Source of the DNA: Apostichopus japonicus
Lineage: Eukaryota; Echinodermata; Holothuroidea; Aspidochirotida; Stichopodidae
Reading direction: 5' to 3'
Assembly: GCF_037975245.1 (NCBI RefSeq)
Contig: NC_092569.1
Location: 14,526,501 to 14,590,500, forward strand
DNA length: 64,000 nucleotides
In this document: positions 26,333-38,442 of the stretch, piece by piece
Layout of the letters: each line of letters starts with the position of its first letter
How positions within the stretch are numbered: position 1 is the stretch's first letter
Program-made: the position numbers and the translations under genes
Notes under the pieces: model-generated
Database searches by the model: none
Told to the model about the DNA's origin: nothing
The model's input: only the letters and a program-made list of their open reading frames with translations

Positions 26333-27917
26333 TGAATTTCATACACGATTATTACATTAGTTACGTGGCTGTCCAGACCTTCACAGGTAAAGTATAGTTG
26401 CTGTTTTATACATGTTGTACTTTCAGGGCGATTTGAAACTACTAGGGGGCTGGTAAGTAACTATTAGACTGCACCCAAGTACTTCTAAGAGGAATTATAT
26501 TACCAAATTATTTCCCCCTGGAAACGATCGAAATATAACGTGGAATGAAGGGGATATTACGGTCGTAATGGATCTTTCATTGGACGGATGTAGTTGAGGG
26601 CGGGGTAGAGTGGGGGGGGGGGGTTGTGGTCGGGGAGAAGCCGTAGCGATTGAATGTTTGCACAATCATCTGGAGAAAACAATAGTTTTATCCAGGGGGT
26701 AAAATTGAGACTAGCGGAGTAATATCGTCTTTCGGTAAAGCACAAGTTATATTTTTATATGCACTATTAGCTGCAAACAGATCTTCGTTGCCGTTATGGA
26801 GAACTTTTCGTCTAGTTCATGTTTGTTTTTTCTACAAAGATACCTAGTCCGTGTCTAGTGTAAGCCTCTCTACTTAAAGGTCACTATAAGATTAACATAA
26901 ATGAATGTTTCCACCTGCGACAAAGCGTGATTGAGTAAACAACATTTATTACATAACGTCGATAACATATAGCTATTGCATACAGAACATTAAAATGAAG
27001 TGTACTTTGATGTTAAGCTACGTCTGATGATCTTGCCAATATTCAACAGCAGTATTTGGTTCAGGATAAATCCCTTCAGAACGACTTCAGTTTTTCTTTT
27101 AATTATGGTTCTTAACATCTTAACACGTTTTAGAATAACACAAAGGTATACTATTGAACAATATTGAAAGGACGAGTTGTGTTGGATTTATCATCAGTGT
27201 GTAACTTTTAATAGTATGAAGAAATCTTATATTTTATACATACGAAAATCATTGTAATTTGACCCCCACCCCCACCAAAAATGACCTGTTAACATATTAA
27301 ACTGTGCAAGAATGAAAAAAAATTTGAGGTCAATATTGTAAAACCATAAGTAGTAGTGCGGATATTTCATGCATCAAAATGAGATCATTATTACGAGTAA
27401 AACTGCAATTATTTAAGCTATATACACTTTGCTTAACAATCATCAACTTTAAACAGTTATGTATATATGTGTGCGTATATGTATGTGTGTGTATGCGTTT
27501 GTTTTGTATTCTGACCGAGGACTTGAACAAAATAATTCCAGGTCCTCGGTTGTGATTTCTAAAGAATCACCACGTCCTCAGAAGAATTCTATTGCATGGG
27601 GTATTGTTAAGGTTAGGGTATGGGGATTTGAACAATGGAAAATACAACGGGGTCCTCGGTCTGAATGTTATTCAAACATGTATGGGTGCGTCGGTGTATA
27701 TGTGGGTGTATTTGTGTGTAAATATGTAGTAAGAAATCGGTTTACGAATGATTCGATGATGTGGCCTATGCGAAAATCACTATAATAACACATTGATGCA
27801 ACTGGTTTACAGTAATGAAAGACCGTTGTCATTAGTGATAGAGCTTCCATTGCTACTCATGATATTTTGTATCCATGAAGTCACCACAAAAGGTTAACAT
27901 GGGTTTGTTAATGAGAG
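26333..27917 (+). repeat. Direct repeat R, copy 2 (about 1.6 kb)
   Basis: This is the second copy of the sequence at 14,852-16,466. It lies between the upstream flank of FREP-B and the 3' end of FREP-C. With FREP-C and FREP-B it defines a tandem 'gene plus R' unit, showing that B and C arose by tandem duplication of a segment that included R. Confidence 0.85.
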
Positions 27918-28213
27918 CACAGGCTAACTTGTTTCACTGTTAAACCTGCAGTACCCCTAAGCAGCTTATGCAATATAAAATATAGTTAATGAGTCGTTAT
28001 GATTGCAAAGACTCGAATTTTTATTTGTCGGTGCGGCGTGGATACGATAGTGATTGTTCTAAGCTGATTTCAATTGTCAATTTGAACTAGTTATTATGGG
28101 TTTGAAATAAATAGAAAAAGTTCTGAATGTTATTGTTAAGAGACATGTTGGTAGTCTTGTATGTGTTAATTTGTTGTTGTTGTTGTTTAGATGATGCTGT
28201 TATTATACAGAAT

Positions 28214-31200
28214 CTATCGAATCTTCATCTGGGTGTATCTAATGTTGTGATCAGGGCCAGGTAGATTATCCCAACAAACAGAGTTTTTTTAAACCACAAC
28301 AGCTAAGACTGGCATTTTTTATTGTAGCGTGGTAGTGGCCATTGAGATTGCTATGACAACATCTGCGATACCACCAGCCACCACGTTTATGCATTGCACA
28401 GTTTAAATCACTTAAGTCATCATTATCCCGATCGTTAGTACTAAATTGCAACTTGTAGTGATCCCGCAACCCATCAGCTGCGAAGAAGAAGAAAAACAAC
28501 AACACAGATTAGAACATTGCTATCACACTGACATGTGTAGGCCTGTTACTTATCTAAAAATTGTAATTGATTTGTGTAAGCATTAAATTAAAGCAGGATA
28601 CTTCGTGGAAATTTCTAATTATATTTAACAATTGCAAATATAGGTGTTTGGCTAGAACGGGAATCGAACCATTGCCCTTGGTATTACATCCTGATTGTAT
28701 ATGTTCTGTATATAGGTTTTAGGGTTTTTTATATAGGTGTTTCCAGGTTACTGTACATAAATACTGGGTCATTTAACTTTCATCGTATCCTGTAATCTCT
28801 TCGTTATATATATTACAAAACAATGATCTTGAATGACAGACCTGCCAGTCACTTCACTCGCTAAGCTTCCACATCACTATACAGTAAGTTGGGAAATCTT
28901 TTAGACAGACATCAATCTAAACACACGATTTTTGACTCATTTGAAAGGCTATTTCAAGAGGAAAAGGGCGTGACTAAAGAATGTCTGCCAATAGGAATCT
29001 AGAGTCTACAGATATTTCAAATTCATTTTCATTTATTTATTTGTTTACCATCGTAGTACCAAGCTAATTAGTCGAGCCTAATTAGCATCGCATTAATCGA
29101 TCTATCTAGTTTAAATACCTATATCTAACAACACTCCCTAGCAGGTACTATAGCGATGTAAAATAATGTTTGATCTTTCTGCTTGTCCCGTTGAAAGTGC
29201 CTAATTCGGACAGCCGGTAAAAATAACTTATAGCCAGATCAACTCTATGTCCAACACGGCATATGAGCCGTGCACAGTTATCAAATCAACAGTTCTGCGT
29301 CATACATGAAAACTCACCGCCGGTTGTGCCTGTGAATGTTCCCAGTTCAGCGAGTCGGTAATTGTCATTTTCATCGTTGATTCGGAATAAGTCATATTTA
29401 GCATAGTATGAAGATCCATTTCTGTCCACAAGATCAATCCTGAGTGTGTAGTTACCTTGATTGGTGAGGTAATGCAGCTTGTCATTTCCCAACCAAAACT
29501 CACCATCCAGCTCACCAAAGCCTTCTTTATAGCTGGTCCAGTTACGATAAAAATCAACGGAACCATTAACACGACGTTGGAACACCTGAAAAGAAATAAC
29601 ACGAATAACGTGTTTCAGTATTTGAACGTATTAATCGCAGATGTAGGGACGTACATTCTGTTCACACTAACCCTTGAAATATAATTGAATCGAAACTGCT
29701 TTTTGTACTAACTTAATAACTACCTCAGGGATTCGTGTAACCATCCAAGCAAAATATATGAACAATGAAATACTCTTTATTTGTTAATTAATAATGAGTA
29801 ATGATTTATATTTAGAGGTATATCCACTCACTGTCTTCATAGATAAATCAGTTATTATAAAACGAGTATCGTCATTCAATGTCTAAACAAGTATTTGTTA
29901 TTATATGTAAAGCTTATAAGCACCCTTTTAATCCTATTAGCATGACGTGAAACCAACGTGCTTAATGTGATCCGCTTTCACAAATTCACAATAAATGTCA
30001 AAATGACAAAGTAAACATAATTAAAAAAAATTAACAGAGATCGAAATATGAAAGTTATTGTATAGCCATTACATGAGAACATATCAACTTACAATTTATG
30101 ACTGCAAATGAAATTGTTGAAGCTTACTTTGAAGTATTGAACAATATATGTTACAATTGGAGGGGAGAGGAGAGACCGAGGAGGTGAAAATGGGGAGTAG
30201 CTGTCATCATTATTTTCCCATTATTTGTGGCATGATATTAGTTGATTTTTTTAACAGACATGTTTATTCGTCTCACTTTATTTTATTTTATTAAACCAAA
30301 ACCTGAAATTGATATTTTAAAATTAAACACCGAAATTGTCTGCTGTACTTACAGTCCATCCTCCTCCGTCAGTCATGTTACAATAAGCAGTAAATGGTGA
30401 TCCAGTCCAGCTAGTTGGTTTAATGGTGTAGATACCACTGATGCCATTTCCGCTATCATAAACACCTTTACAGTCGGGGAACTCGCAGCTCTGGCCATCA
30501 CCATGGTAACCAGTCTTGCAGTAACATTGACGAACATTGTTTTGTTCCTCACACAGTGCATTGGGGCTGCAACTATATTCGCCATCCCACGTGACATTGC
30601 CGTTGATACAGTGGGCCCTCTCTGTACACTCAGGGTTGACATAAAATCCACCGGCCTGTAGAGTACAATAAAAAATAAAAAAATTATAACACCTATAACA
30701 ATAACAACAATAATAATAATAATAATAATAATAAGCACTAATTGAGTCGTATAGCATGTGATCACGGTAAATTAGTGTACAAAATACTATGAGAATCGCT
30801 AACAAAGTGGTAAGTTATATAGTTACTGTACATTATGATTGTATCCCTATCCTTGTAATGCACTAAGGGTGACAAACAGTAATGTGTCAACTATTTCTGC
30901 AAAATGGTATTGAAGTCGCTTCCCACCTCACAATACAACCGTATAAAATGCTGAAAGTGTCATGCCATGAAGGAAGTATTAGCTGTTTGAATGAAGTATT
31001 TGAATGACTGCTTAGAGCGTATTAACATAACATGTCAATGGTTATTCAAATTCAAGACTCGTGTACTTTAAACTTGGTGAATCCGAGTGGTGATATCATA
31101 GCTGTCATAGAAACCCAAATTTGTTGATCAGATTTGCAATTCCAGGAATTGAAACAAGTATTTGTTATTTGTTATTGTTTTAGTTTATGTTATTTGGTTA

Positions 31201-33774
31201 ACGTTAGCTTGACTTGTAATCTTAATATCAAAAGAACTTGATATTTTGGTAATGAGAGATAACTTAACTTAGGTACCAAATATAAATCACATTGGTGCTT
31301 TTGAAATAAATTGAATGTGACTTTTAGGTTATTATAGAATGTTGTTATGAACAGAAGTGAAAGATTAACTTATTGAACAAAGTATTTTACCATAGTGCAC
31401 ATGCAGAAATGGTAGGAGGATATATTTAAGGTTTATTAATGAACTTATGTAATTGTAAGTAATTTAGTGAATTAATATAATCTTAGAAAATGGTTACAAT
31501 TACAAATAACATGATTTCAACAACAATTCACAACATTCCTTTGGAGATGTTTATTCTCATCAATTTTTCAGCAATGATATACGTTTTGTTTTATATAAGT
31601 TCTGGAACTTGATGAAGTTCTTTTCTAAAAATTAATTAATAAAGTTATATATTTTTGACTGAAGTCATTACTCTAATATTCAAGTATTACATATAAAGTT
31701 AGTTTGTCAATTCCGAAAAGATGGGTATATGTTATTGTTCGAACATAACAGCATATCAAATGATTGCCAAGAATTCTGTTTCATTCTTTCGAAATGGATC
31801 GTCCTTATTCATTGTCCTGTTTCATTATGTTAACCTATGTATGAATGAAGCAAATATATAGATAAGATTTTATCAAATACAATAGTTTTGACTTACCGAG
31901 ATGATTTTAGTGGTACTTGTTAGAATACATGCACAATGGTCAGGCGTCGCACAGCCAAAGTCAGTTCCATTGTAGCAGAACTCCATACCTTGTTCACAAA
32001 CAGTTGTGGTAATAGGAGACGTGTTAATCTGGGAGGAGGTGTTGTCATACCCGGTTGTATGATCTTGATTGAAAGAAAATGAAGCACAGCAACATCTTAC
32101 TCACAACTTTAATATCTGACCAACTGTTTTTGATAACTGCCATTATTAACCTTAAAAAAGAAATATATTTTGCTGTTTAACTTCTTGGTTAATTATGTTT
32201 TCAGTATGCACTGCAATGTTCACCCGCAATCATTTTACAGTTAATTCACTCTCCCAACAGTTCAATCGGTGGCTTGATCCTAGTTTCTGATTGGTTAAAT
32301 GAATCCATATCGGTGACTCTATATGATTGGGCGTTAAAATTTGTCGGCATAGAAAGAAAAAAAACATTATCACATCTAGATATCACGAAAAAAGAAAAAA
32401 TTAACCGCATATAGTTTTAAAAAAATGTCAAGGATTACTTCACATCCTCCTCAGATGCGCTAGTTGCTGCTTTAAGTTTAACGACTTCTAGCAGAATTAT
32501 TGCAAGTTATAAAACAATTTCTCCTGAAGAGAAATTCGGATTCTTCCATAGTATTTGCCGTTCACGTGTTAAGGTATTTCAAAAGCAATAGTCTTGAAGA
32601 CCGGTATATATTACAGAATAGGTATATATGTTTCTGCCTTCGGTTTCGTTAAGCGTTGTTAGGATAAATAAACACTAAACATCATTTAAAATTGTTCCGT
32701 GCTGCAAATATACGTTTCATGACAATCAGTTAAAAAAAAAATGTCAAAAGGCTTTGTATAAATGTTTTAATCCTTTCATTTTGCCTTACCTTGCGAAGCA
32801 ACTGTTCTCTTAGGAGTACATTTAAAATAGCCATTCACTTTATCCTCCGTATCTTGTCCTGCATATTAAAAAAAAGTAGCGAATCAGTTGTTACCATTAC
32901 GACATAAACATGAATTCGGTTTTATTAAAAATATTTATTCATGTAACTCATAAGCACATTTGTGCATTCACTCAACCCCTACCCTGCCCCCCCCCCAACC
33001 CGCCCTCATTAGGCCTACTCAAACGTAGCTGAGATTCGACACAATTCAATTCAGTTGGTAAAGTGTAAATGAGCAAGGTATAGACGAGACTATAGGTTGA
33101 ACAATAATCTGTGACGTCATATAGAAAAGATGATGAGTCATTTATATTATCCTTTACATTCAAATTTGTGTTTGTGAACTTGCACTGTTGGTGCACCTGT
33201 ATAAATGAATACCGTTTAAAGCTTCTCTGGTATACAGGTCAGTTTACATGACAGAAGACAGATCATAGTTGTGATCGAACTATAGGTTTACTGCGGGGGT
33301 GGGGGTGGGGGACTGAATTAAACTCTTATTATTCTCCTGTTATGTGGAAATACTTTTACATTTTAAGAAATACAAATGTCTAAGAATTAAGCAAAAAATC
33401 ATTCAGCTATTGTTGTGTTAACTTAACCAGGTTCATAAGTAAAGTTAAGAGAGCTTTCTCTTGCTCGTATGAGGAACAGCAAGGGTGCACCGTGTATAAC
33501 ATACACAGGTCCCCTTCCCCCCTCCCCCACCCCCAAAAAGGAGAAAAACTATAAATCAGTTGGACCGGTTTCTAGTAAGATGTATTGTTTTCAACTAGTA
33601 AATTCTCTTGTCCCAGATTTTAGAATAGATTCGAATAGATTCGAGGGATACATTGTTGCTGGTCATGGCCGCCATTTGTAAAATAATTGATATAGGCTTA
33701 CCTTTGCAGCAACTACCACCGAAGAGAAAAAATATGAGATATATTCCTTCCATAGTACGCACACACAGTACCAT
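28214..33774 (-). CDS. FREP-C: third EGF + fibrinogen-domain gene, frameshifted in the last exon
   Basis: Exons in transcript order are 33774-33702, 32858-32790, 32063-31897, 30655-30353, 29585-29318 and 28477-28214 (homology extent). Signal peptide, Cys-rich linker, EGF module and most of the fibrinogen domain are present, including DFYRNW, EFWLGND, DRDNDD, WWYRRCC and SNLNGHY. In the last exon an A7 run (T7 on +, 28,284-28,290) shifts the frame. The read frame stops at 28,266, giving 363 residues. Downstream DNA in the other frame still encodes the family C-terminus up to a TAG at 28,214-28,216. Loss of the last strands and one cysteine would probably prevent folding. Either this is a young pseudogene or the run is miscounted in the assembly. 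Introns 1-2 match FREP-B closely; introns 3-5 do not. Exon 5 is 12 nt shorter than in A and B at its 3' end. Confidence 0.8.
28650..28712 (-). other. tRNA-related B-box remnant
   Basis: On the minus strand GGTTCGATTCCCGTTC resembles a tRNA T-arm, but there is no matching acceptor strand or clear A box. Probably the remains of a tRNA-derived SINE. Confidence 0.3.
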
Positions 33775-34041
33775 TTTTCAAACCTTTAGAGAAGAGTCTA
33801 TCCTGACCAAAATGGCAAAATCTTCCAAATGTTTCAAAACCACAAGAGGGAGATAAATATTAGCTGAGTGAGAGTTTTGAGATTGAGCTATACTAAGAAT
33901 ATTGCTGACCGACATGAAAAATCGTTAGTGATTGTTTAAAGACAGTATACACCTATCTGATTTATCCTCCGATTTATTAATATCCTTATTGTTTTTGCCT
34001 TTATTTTATATTTCTCCCTGAAAGACTCTTGAAAGAACAAG

Positions 34042-34049
34042 TGACGTCA
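34042..34049 (-). promoter_or_regulatory. CRE-type palindrome upstream of FREP-C
   Basis: TGACGTCA 275 bp from the FREP-C ATG, in the same conserved block as in A and B. Confidence 0.45.
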
Positions 34050-34799
34050 CCGTTTGCTGGGAACATAATACAATATAAAAGCGCTTGAAAAGAAAGATTA
34101 TACTAGGGTCGCTTTACATTGTTTCCATATTGTTACTACAGGCAACCAGATGGATGAGTTTATAAACATATTGACTAATATATATGCAAATCACACAATT
34201 TTATTAAAGGCCGACCTAAACAAACGGTAGCAATAAATAAACCAATTTTTCATTCAAACAAACGGTCAGTGCTAACTGCTTAGAAGTGAGTAAGTAACGT
34301 GTACAAATTGTCTCATTTCTGCCAGCAGCAGTTAACAAACGTTGTCATAGAGACGAGGGGATTGCTGACTGTATCCTAGCCTTTGAGGGGGCGGGGGTTG
34401 CTGGGTTTGGGGGGGGGGGTTAAGAAGCCATGGAAATACATGTTTTCTCATTATCATAATATACTCTAGGAATATGAAAACTCCAAGGAAGTACGTCAAC
34501 ACCACTGGCCGTTGACAAATGTTGATTGTTTACACAAATCATCGTAACCATCAACTAAGCCTATCATTGCAGCTATACACGCAACATGTTAATGTGAAAA
34601 TTAATAGACATATAATTGTGAACTTTTATATACGGTGGTTTTGAAAGGACATGCTTGTTGTTGACTTAGCCTTTTAATGTAGAATAACAACACGACGGAT
34701 TTGTATATTTGTATTGAGCTGACCAACCACGTAAACTGTCAATATAGTCACACCTTGAAACGATACGATAATATTATATTTTGACAAAAATGATGAAAT

Positions 34800-36318
34800 T
34801 GTCGAGTTGCTGCGTTCCACGTCTCTTGTCAATACGTATAAAAATGTCGACATGATGATGTAGAGTTGAAACGTTAAGAGAATATTATACCTTAATTTTT
34901 GCTGCATTGCAGGGTTATTTTTTCAACTCGACGAGAAAAAATAATCATAATAATAATGATAAAAAAAATATATAAAAAATATAAAAGCTTCTTTTTCGAC
35001 GTGTTATACTAACATATGTGTAAACATACTAACACGTTAAGTGTATAACTCGCCTATCCCACCAGAAGCACGGTAGTCTTCTCATCCTCCCTCTGTCATT
35101 ACGTCACGAGTGAGAGAACAATAGCCTTACGTCACAATGAGACTAGTGCTTATAATCCAACAAGCTAGGGAGGTTATTTCCTTCAAGAATTTGATTATGC
35201 TACAGAATTATGGCTTATACTTTCGTTGTTAAATAATTTAATCTTAGTAGATTCAAAATACATGCTCACCGGTTTCCCCATGTAATCACTTAAATTCGTT
35301 TATATTCACATAGAATGAGATGTTTACGATAACATGGGACCATTTTTTAATATAAAATAAATAATAAATAAAATGATTTAAAGGAACATAAAAATATAGA
35401 TGACCGACGATAGGCCATCAGATGTCTTTGCTACAGCCATTGAGAGGTTGTATATTATAAATCTTCTGCATTGGTACATCTATTAGAGACAAACTAAAGA
35501 AGCCCTACAAACAATGTAAACTCCGCTCCCACCCTTGATGGTATTGCATTTAGATCTTACGGTTTTTACAAAAGAGCCCCACTTGCTAGTTCCTGTGAAC
35601 ACGTCTATTTAACGTTTATACTTCATGTGTTATTCAATACTGCTATTCAAAACACGTCACTGGATATGGTTGTTTGTGTAACAAAGTATGTGTGTGAATG
35701 TATGTATGTATTTTAGATCCTCCTGCAAGCAGGAACTCGCGAAGAAGCCTCATTGCCTTATCAAAGCCGCAAGCTGACCGAAGTCAGTCTCTTGGATGCA
35801 TAGTTCACGTCCATGATTATGAATTGTCAATTGTCAACAACTCTGTAACTGGACGACATACATTAATCTGGGAGTGAAGTATGTAACATATAGTATGTAA
35901 CAAAGTGAAGTATGTAACATATTAATCACCTTTAAAGGTCATCTTTGTTTATACTCATTGAAAACTGAACACGTACTCCTGGTAACGATAATCTCAATTT
36001 ATTGGCGGGAAAGTAGGTTGTAATGACTGAATTGTCAATATCATTGTTACGGGAGCTCTTAACTCTTACTGGCAAACTATGGTCAACAACAAGCTATACA
36101 TATATGTTGAGGTGATAAATATCATAGAATTTCGTTTTTAACATGAGACTTTATGTGCTTCTGAACCCTATAGATCCATTATGAAGAACGAGATTTAAAT
36201 GTGAGAAGCTTGATTTTTCGTCCAAATTTGATAATTTTGACCTCCTCTAAAGACAAATGGCTTCTTCTACTCAATGTGTTAATCCTACACCGGTTTCGAA
36301 TCTCTGGACAGACAATTA
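34800..36318. other. Non-coding interval upstream of the FREP cluster
   Basis: AT-rich, no gene recognised. It contains a truncated SINE-like repeat (35,703-35,878). Confidence 0.6.
35703..35878 (-). mobile_element. SINE-like repeat, copy 1 (tRNA-like head truncated)
   Basis: The reverse complement matches 44,330-44,512, including GACTTCGGTCAGCTT, a GATAAGGCAATGAGG block and GTTCCTGCTTGCAGG near the 3' end. The match stops within the B-box end of the tRNA-like head (GGGAGTGA). Confidence 0.6.
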
Positions 36319-36393
36319 GGGTCCATGGCCTAGTTGGTTCGGGTGTCCACATATAAAGCGGGAGGCCCGGGTTCGAATCCCGTTGGAGGCTGG
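36319..36393 (+). other. tRNA-like element, probably a SINE head
   Basis: It has an A-box-like TGGCCTAGTTGG and a perfect B-box GGTTCGAATCC at tRNA spacing. The ends (GGGTCCA and TGGAGGC) pair at only five of seven positions and the anticodon arm is poor, so a functional tRNA gene is unlikely. Confidence 0.45.
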
Positions 36394-36578
36394 AAGTTGT
36401 TCACCGCTCTGGATTTTCCAACTCATTTATACTGTCAAATATACAAATATTCATTTTCCTTGGTCCTTTATTTCCATTTCTTTTAACAAAGTTTATACAT
36501 TTATTTATTTCTAATGTTTCGATTCGTCGCTTTTGAAAATATGAACTCTTTCTCATTTTTTATTTTTTTATTTTATCT

Positions 36579-36687
36579 AACCCATGTAAGCCAAATCCAT
36601 GCCTTAACGGAGGGAGGTTTGCAAGAAGGAACATGGGTGTTATATGTAAATGTACTGCAGGATATACCTGTGCCATTTGCGAAAATG
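36579..36687 (+). pseudogene. Decayed single EGF exon
   Basis: Read in the frame starting at 36,579, this encodes NPCKPNPCLNGG, then an altered centre, then GVICKCTAGYTCAICEN, and ends at a donor-like GGTACGT. Spacing and wording match the EGF exons of the gene at 42,470, most closely exon 11 (CIPNPCENGG). The third cysteine (expected GGxC) is replaced (GGRF), and no AG acceptor lies at the homologous position after the T-rich tract. It is therefore probably a relic of a former exon or of a neighbouring EGF gene, about 5.8 kb upstream of the present signal exon. Confidence 0.6.
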
Positions 36688-36699
36688 GTACGTATACGC

Positions 36700-37366
36700 A
36701 TACAAGCCAACCGAAATAGTAAATGGGATAAGATGATTCACATCAGTGGATAACCTATTGTGTTGTTTTTTCCTACATTCATAGAGTTTCTTAGTCTATA
36801 CCGGTACAGTGGCTATTCTAAAACAGTTAACCTTACCATATCGTTTCAGCGTACAAGGACAATACTTGTAACGTTATTATGAAATGTAGTTGTAACTTCC
36901 TCATTCTTATATTCGGCATATGAAATAATCCACGGCTGCGTATCTTTATGGTGAAACAGCGGGTAGAGACTATAAGGTGTTATGAAAAGTCATATAAACT
37001 GTAATGGTTCATTAAACTTCAATTGTCTTTCTCTAATAAATTTTAGGACAAAACAAATTGTCTATTGTCTCACACACAACGGTAGCTGACTAACCGCATG
37101 TTAGCGACTAATGCAAGGTTATTATAATTGATATAGCTTTCCTATTAGCCTATACTAGATAAAATAAAAATCAAGTAATATAGTAACCAAAATTTCAGCT
37201 AGCATTTCACTGCAAGTCTCACAGCAAATTTGGCCAGACGGAGGCCATGTTTGCTTTTCAAGGTAAAAGACGGCCGCACGATTACCGACTAAATTACGAA
37301 GACTGACAATGACGCAATTCAACTATACTTCCAGATCGTGATATAATTCTCGATAGTCGTTAACAA
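36700..37366. other. Non-coding interval
   Basis: AT-rich; no coding, RNA or repeat feature recognised. Confidence 0.5.
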
Positions 37367-38442
37367 CCACAGTGACACGACTGACTCCCCACAGTGACAT
37401 AGCAGACTCCCTACAGTGACACAACTGACTCCCAACAGTGACACAACTGACTCCCCACAGTGACACAACTGACTCCCCACAGTGACATAGCAGACTCCCT
37501 ACAGTGACACAACTGACTCCCCATAGTGGCATAGCAGACTCCCTACAGTGACACAACTGACTCCCAACAGTGACACAACTGACTCCCCACAGTGACACAA
37601 CTGACTCCCCACAGTGACATAGCAGACTCCCTACAGTGACACAACTGACTCCCAACAGTGACACAACTGACTCCCCACAGTGACACAACTGACTCCCCAC
37701 AGTGACACAACTGACTCCCCACAATGACATGACTGACTCCCCACAGTGACATGACTGAGTCCCCGCAGTGACACAACTGACTCCCCACAATGACATGACT
37801 GACTCCCCACAGTGACATGACTGAGTCCCCACAGTGACATAGCAGACTCCCCACAGTGACACAACTGACTCCCAACAGTGACACAACTGACTCCCCAAAG
37901 TGACACAACTGACTCCCCACAGTGACACAACTGACTCCCCACAATGACATGACTGACTCCCCACAGTGACATGACTGACTCCCAACAGTGACACGACTGA
38001 CTCCCCACAGTGACATGACTGACTCCCCACAGTGACATGACTGACTCCCCACAGTGACACAACTGACTCCCCACAATGAAATGACTGACTCCCCACAGTG
38101 ACACAACTGACTCTCCACAGTGACATGACTGACTCCCCACAGTGACACGACTGAATCCCCAAATTGACACAACTGTCTCCCGACAGTGAAACAACTGACT
38201 CCCCACAGTGACACGACTGACTCCCCACAGTGACACAACTATCTCCCGACAATGACACAACTGACTCCCCACAGTGATACGACTGACTACCCACAGTGAC
38301 ACAACTGTCTCCCGACAGTGAGACAACTGACTCCCCACAGTGACACGACCGTCCCCCGACAGTGAGACAACTGACTCCAAACAATGACACAACTGATTCC
38401 CACAGTGACACGACTGACTCCCCACAGTGACACGACTGACTC
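37367..38442. repeat. 22-bp minisatellite, about 49 copies
   Basis: Tandem units contain CTCCCCACAGTGACACAACT with variants (CACGACT, CATGACT, CATAGCAGA, CCGACAG). Because 22 is not a multiple of three and the minus strand lacks stops, all three minus frames stay open for hundreds of codons (SVVSLWGVSCVTVGSQ repeated). This is a repeat artefact, not evidence of a gene. Confidence 0.95.

Noticed and set aside
36319..36393. Functional tRNA gene
   Set aside because: The A and B boxes are good but acceptor and anticodon stems pair poorly; a SINE head is more likely.
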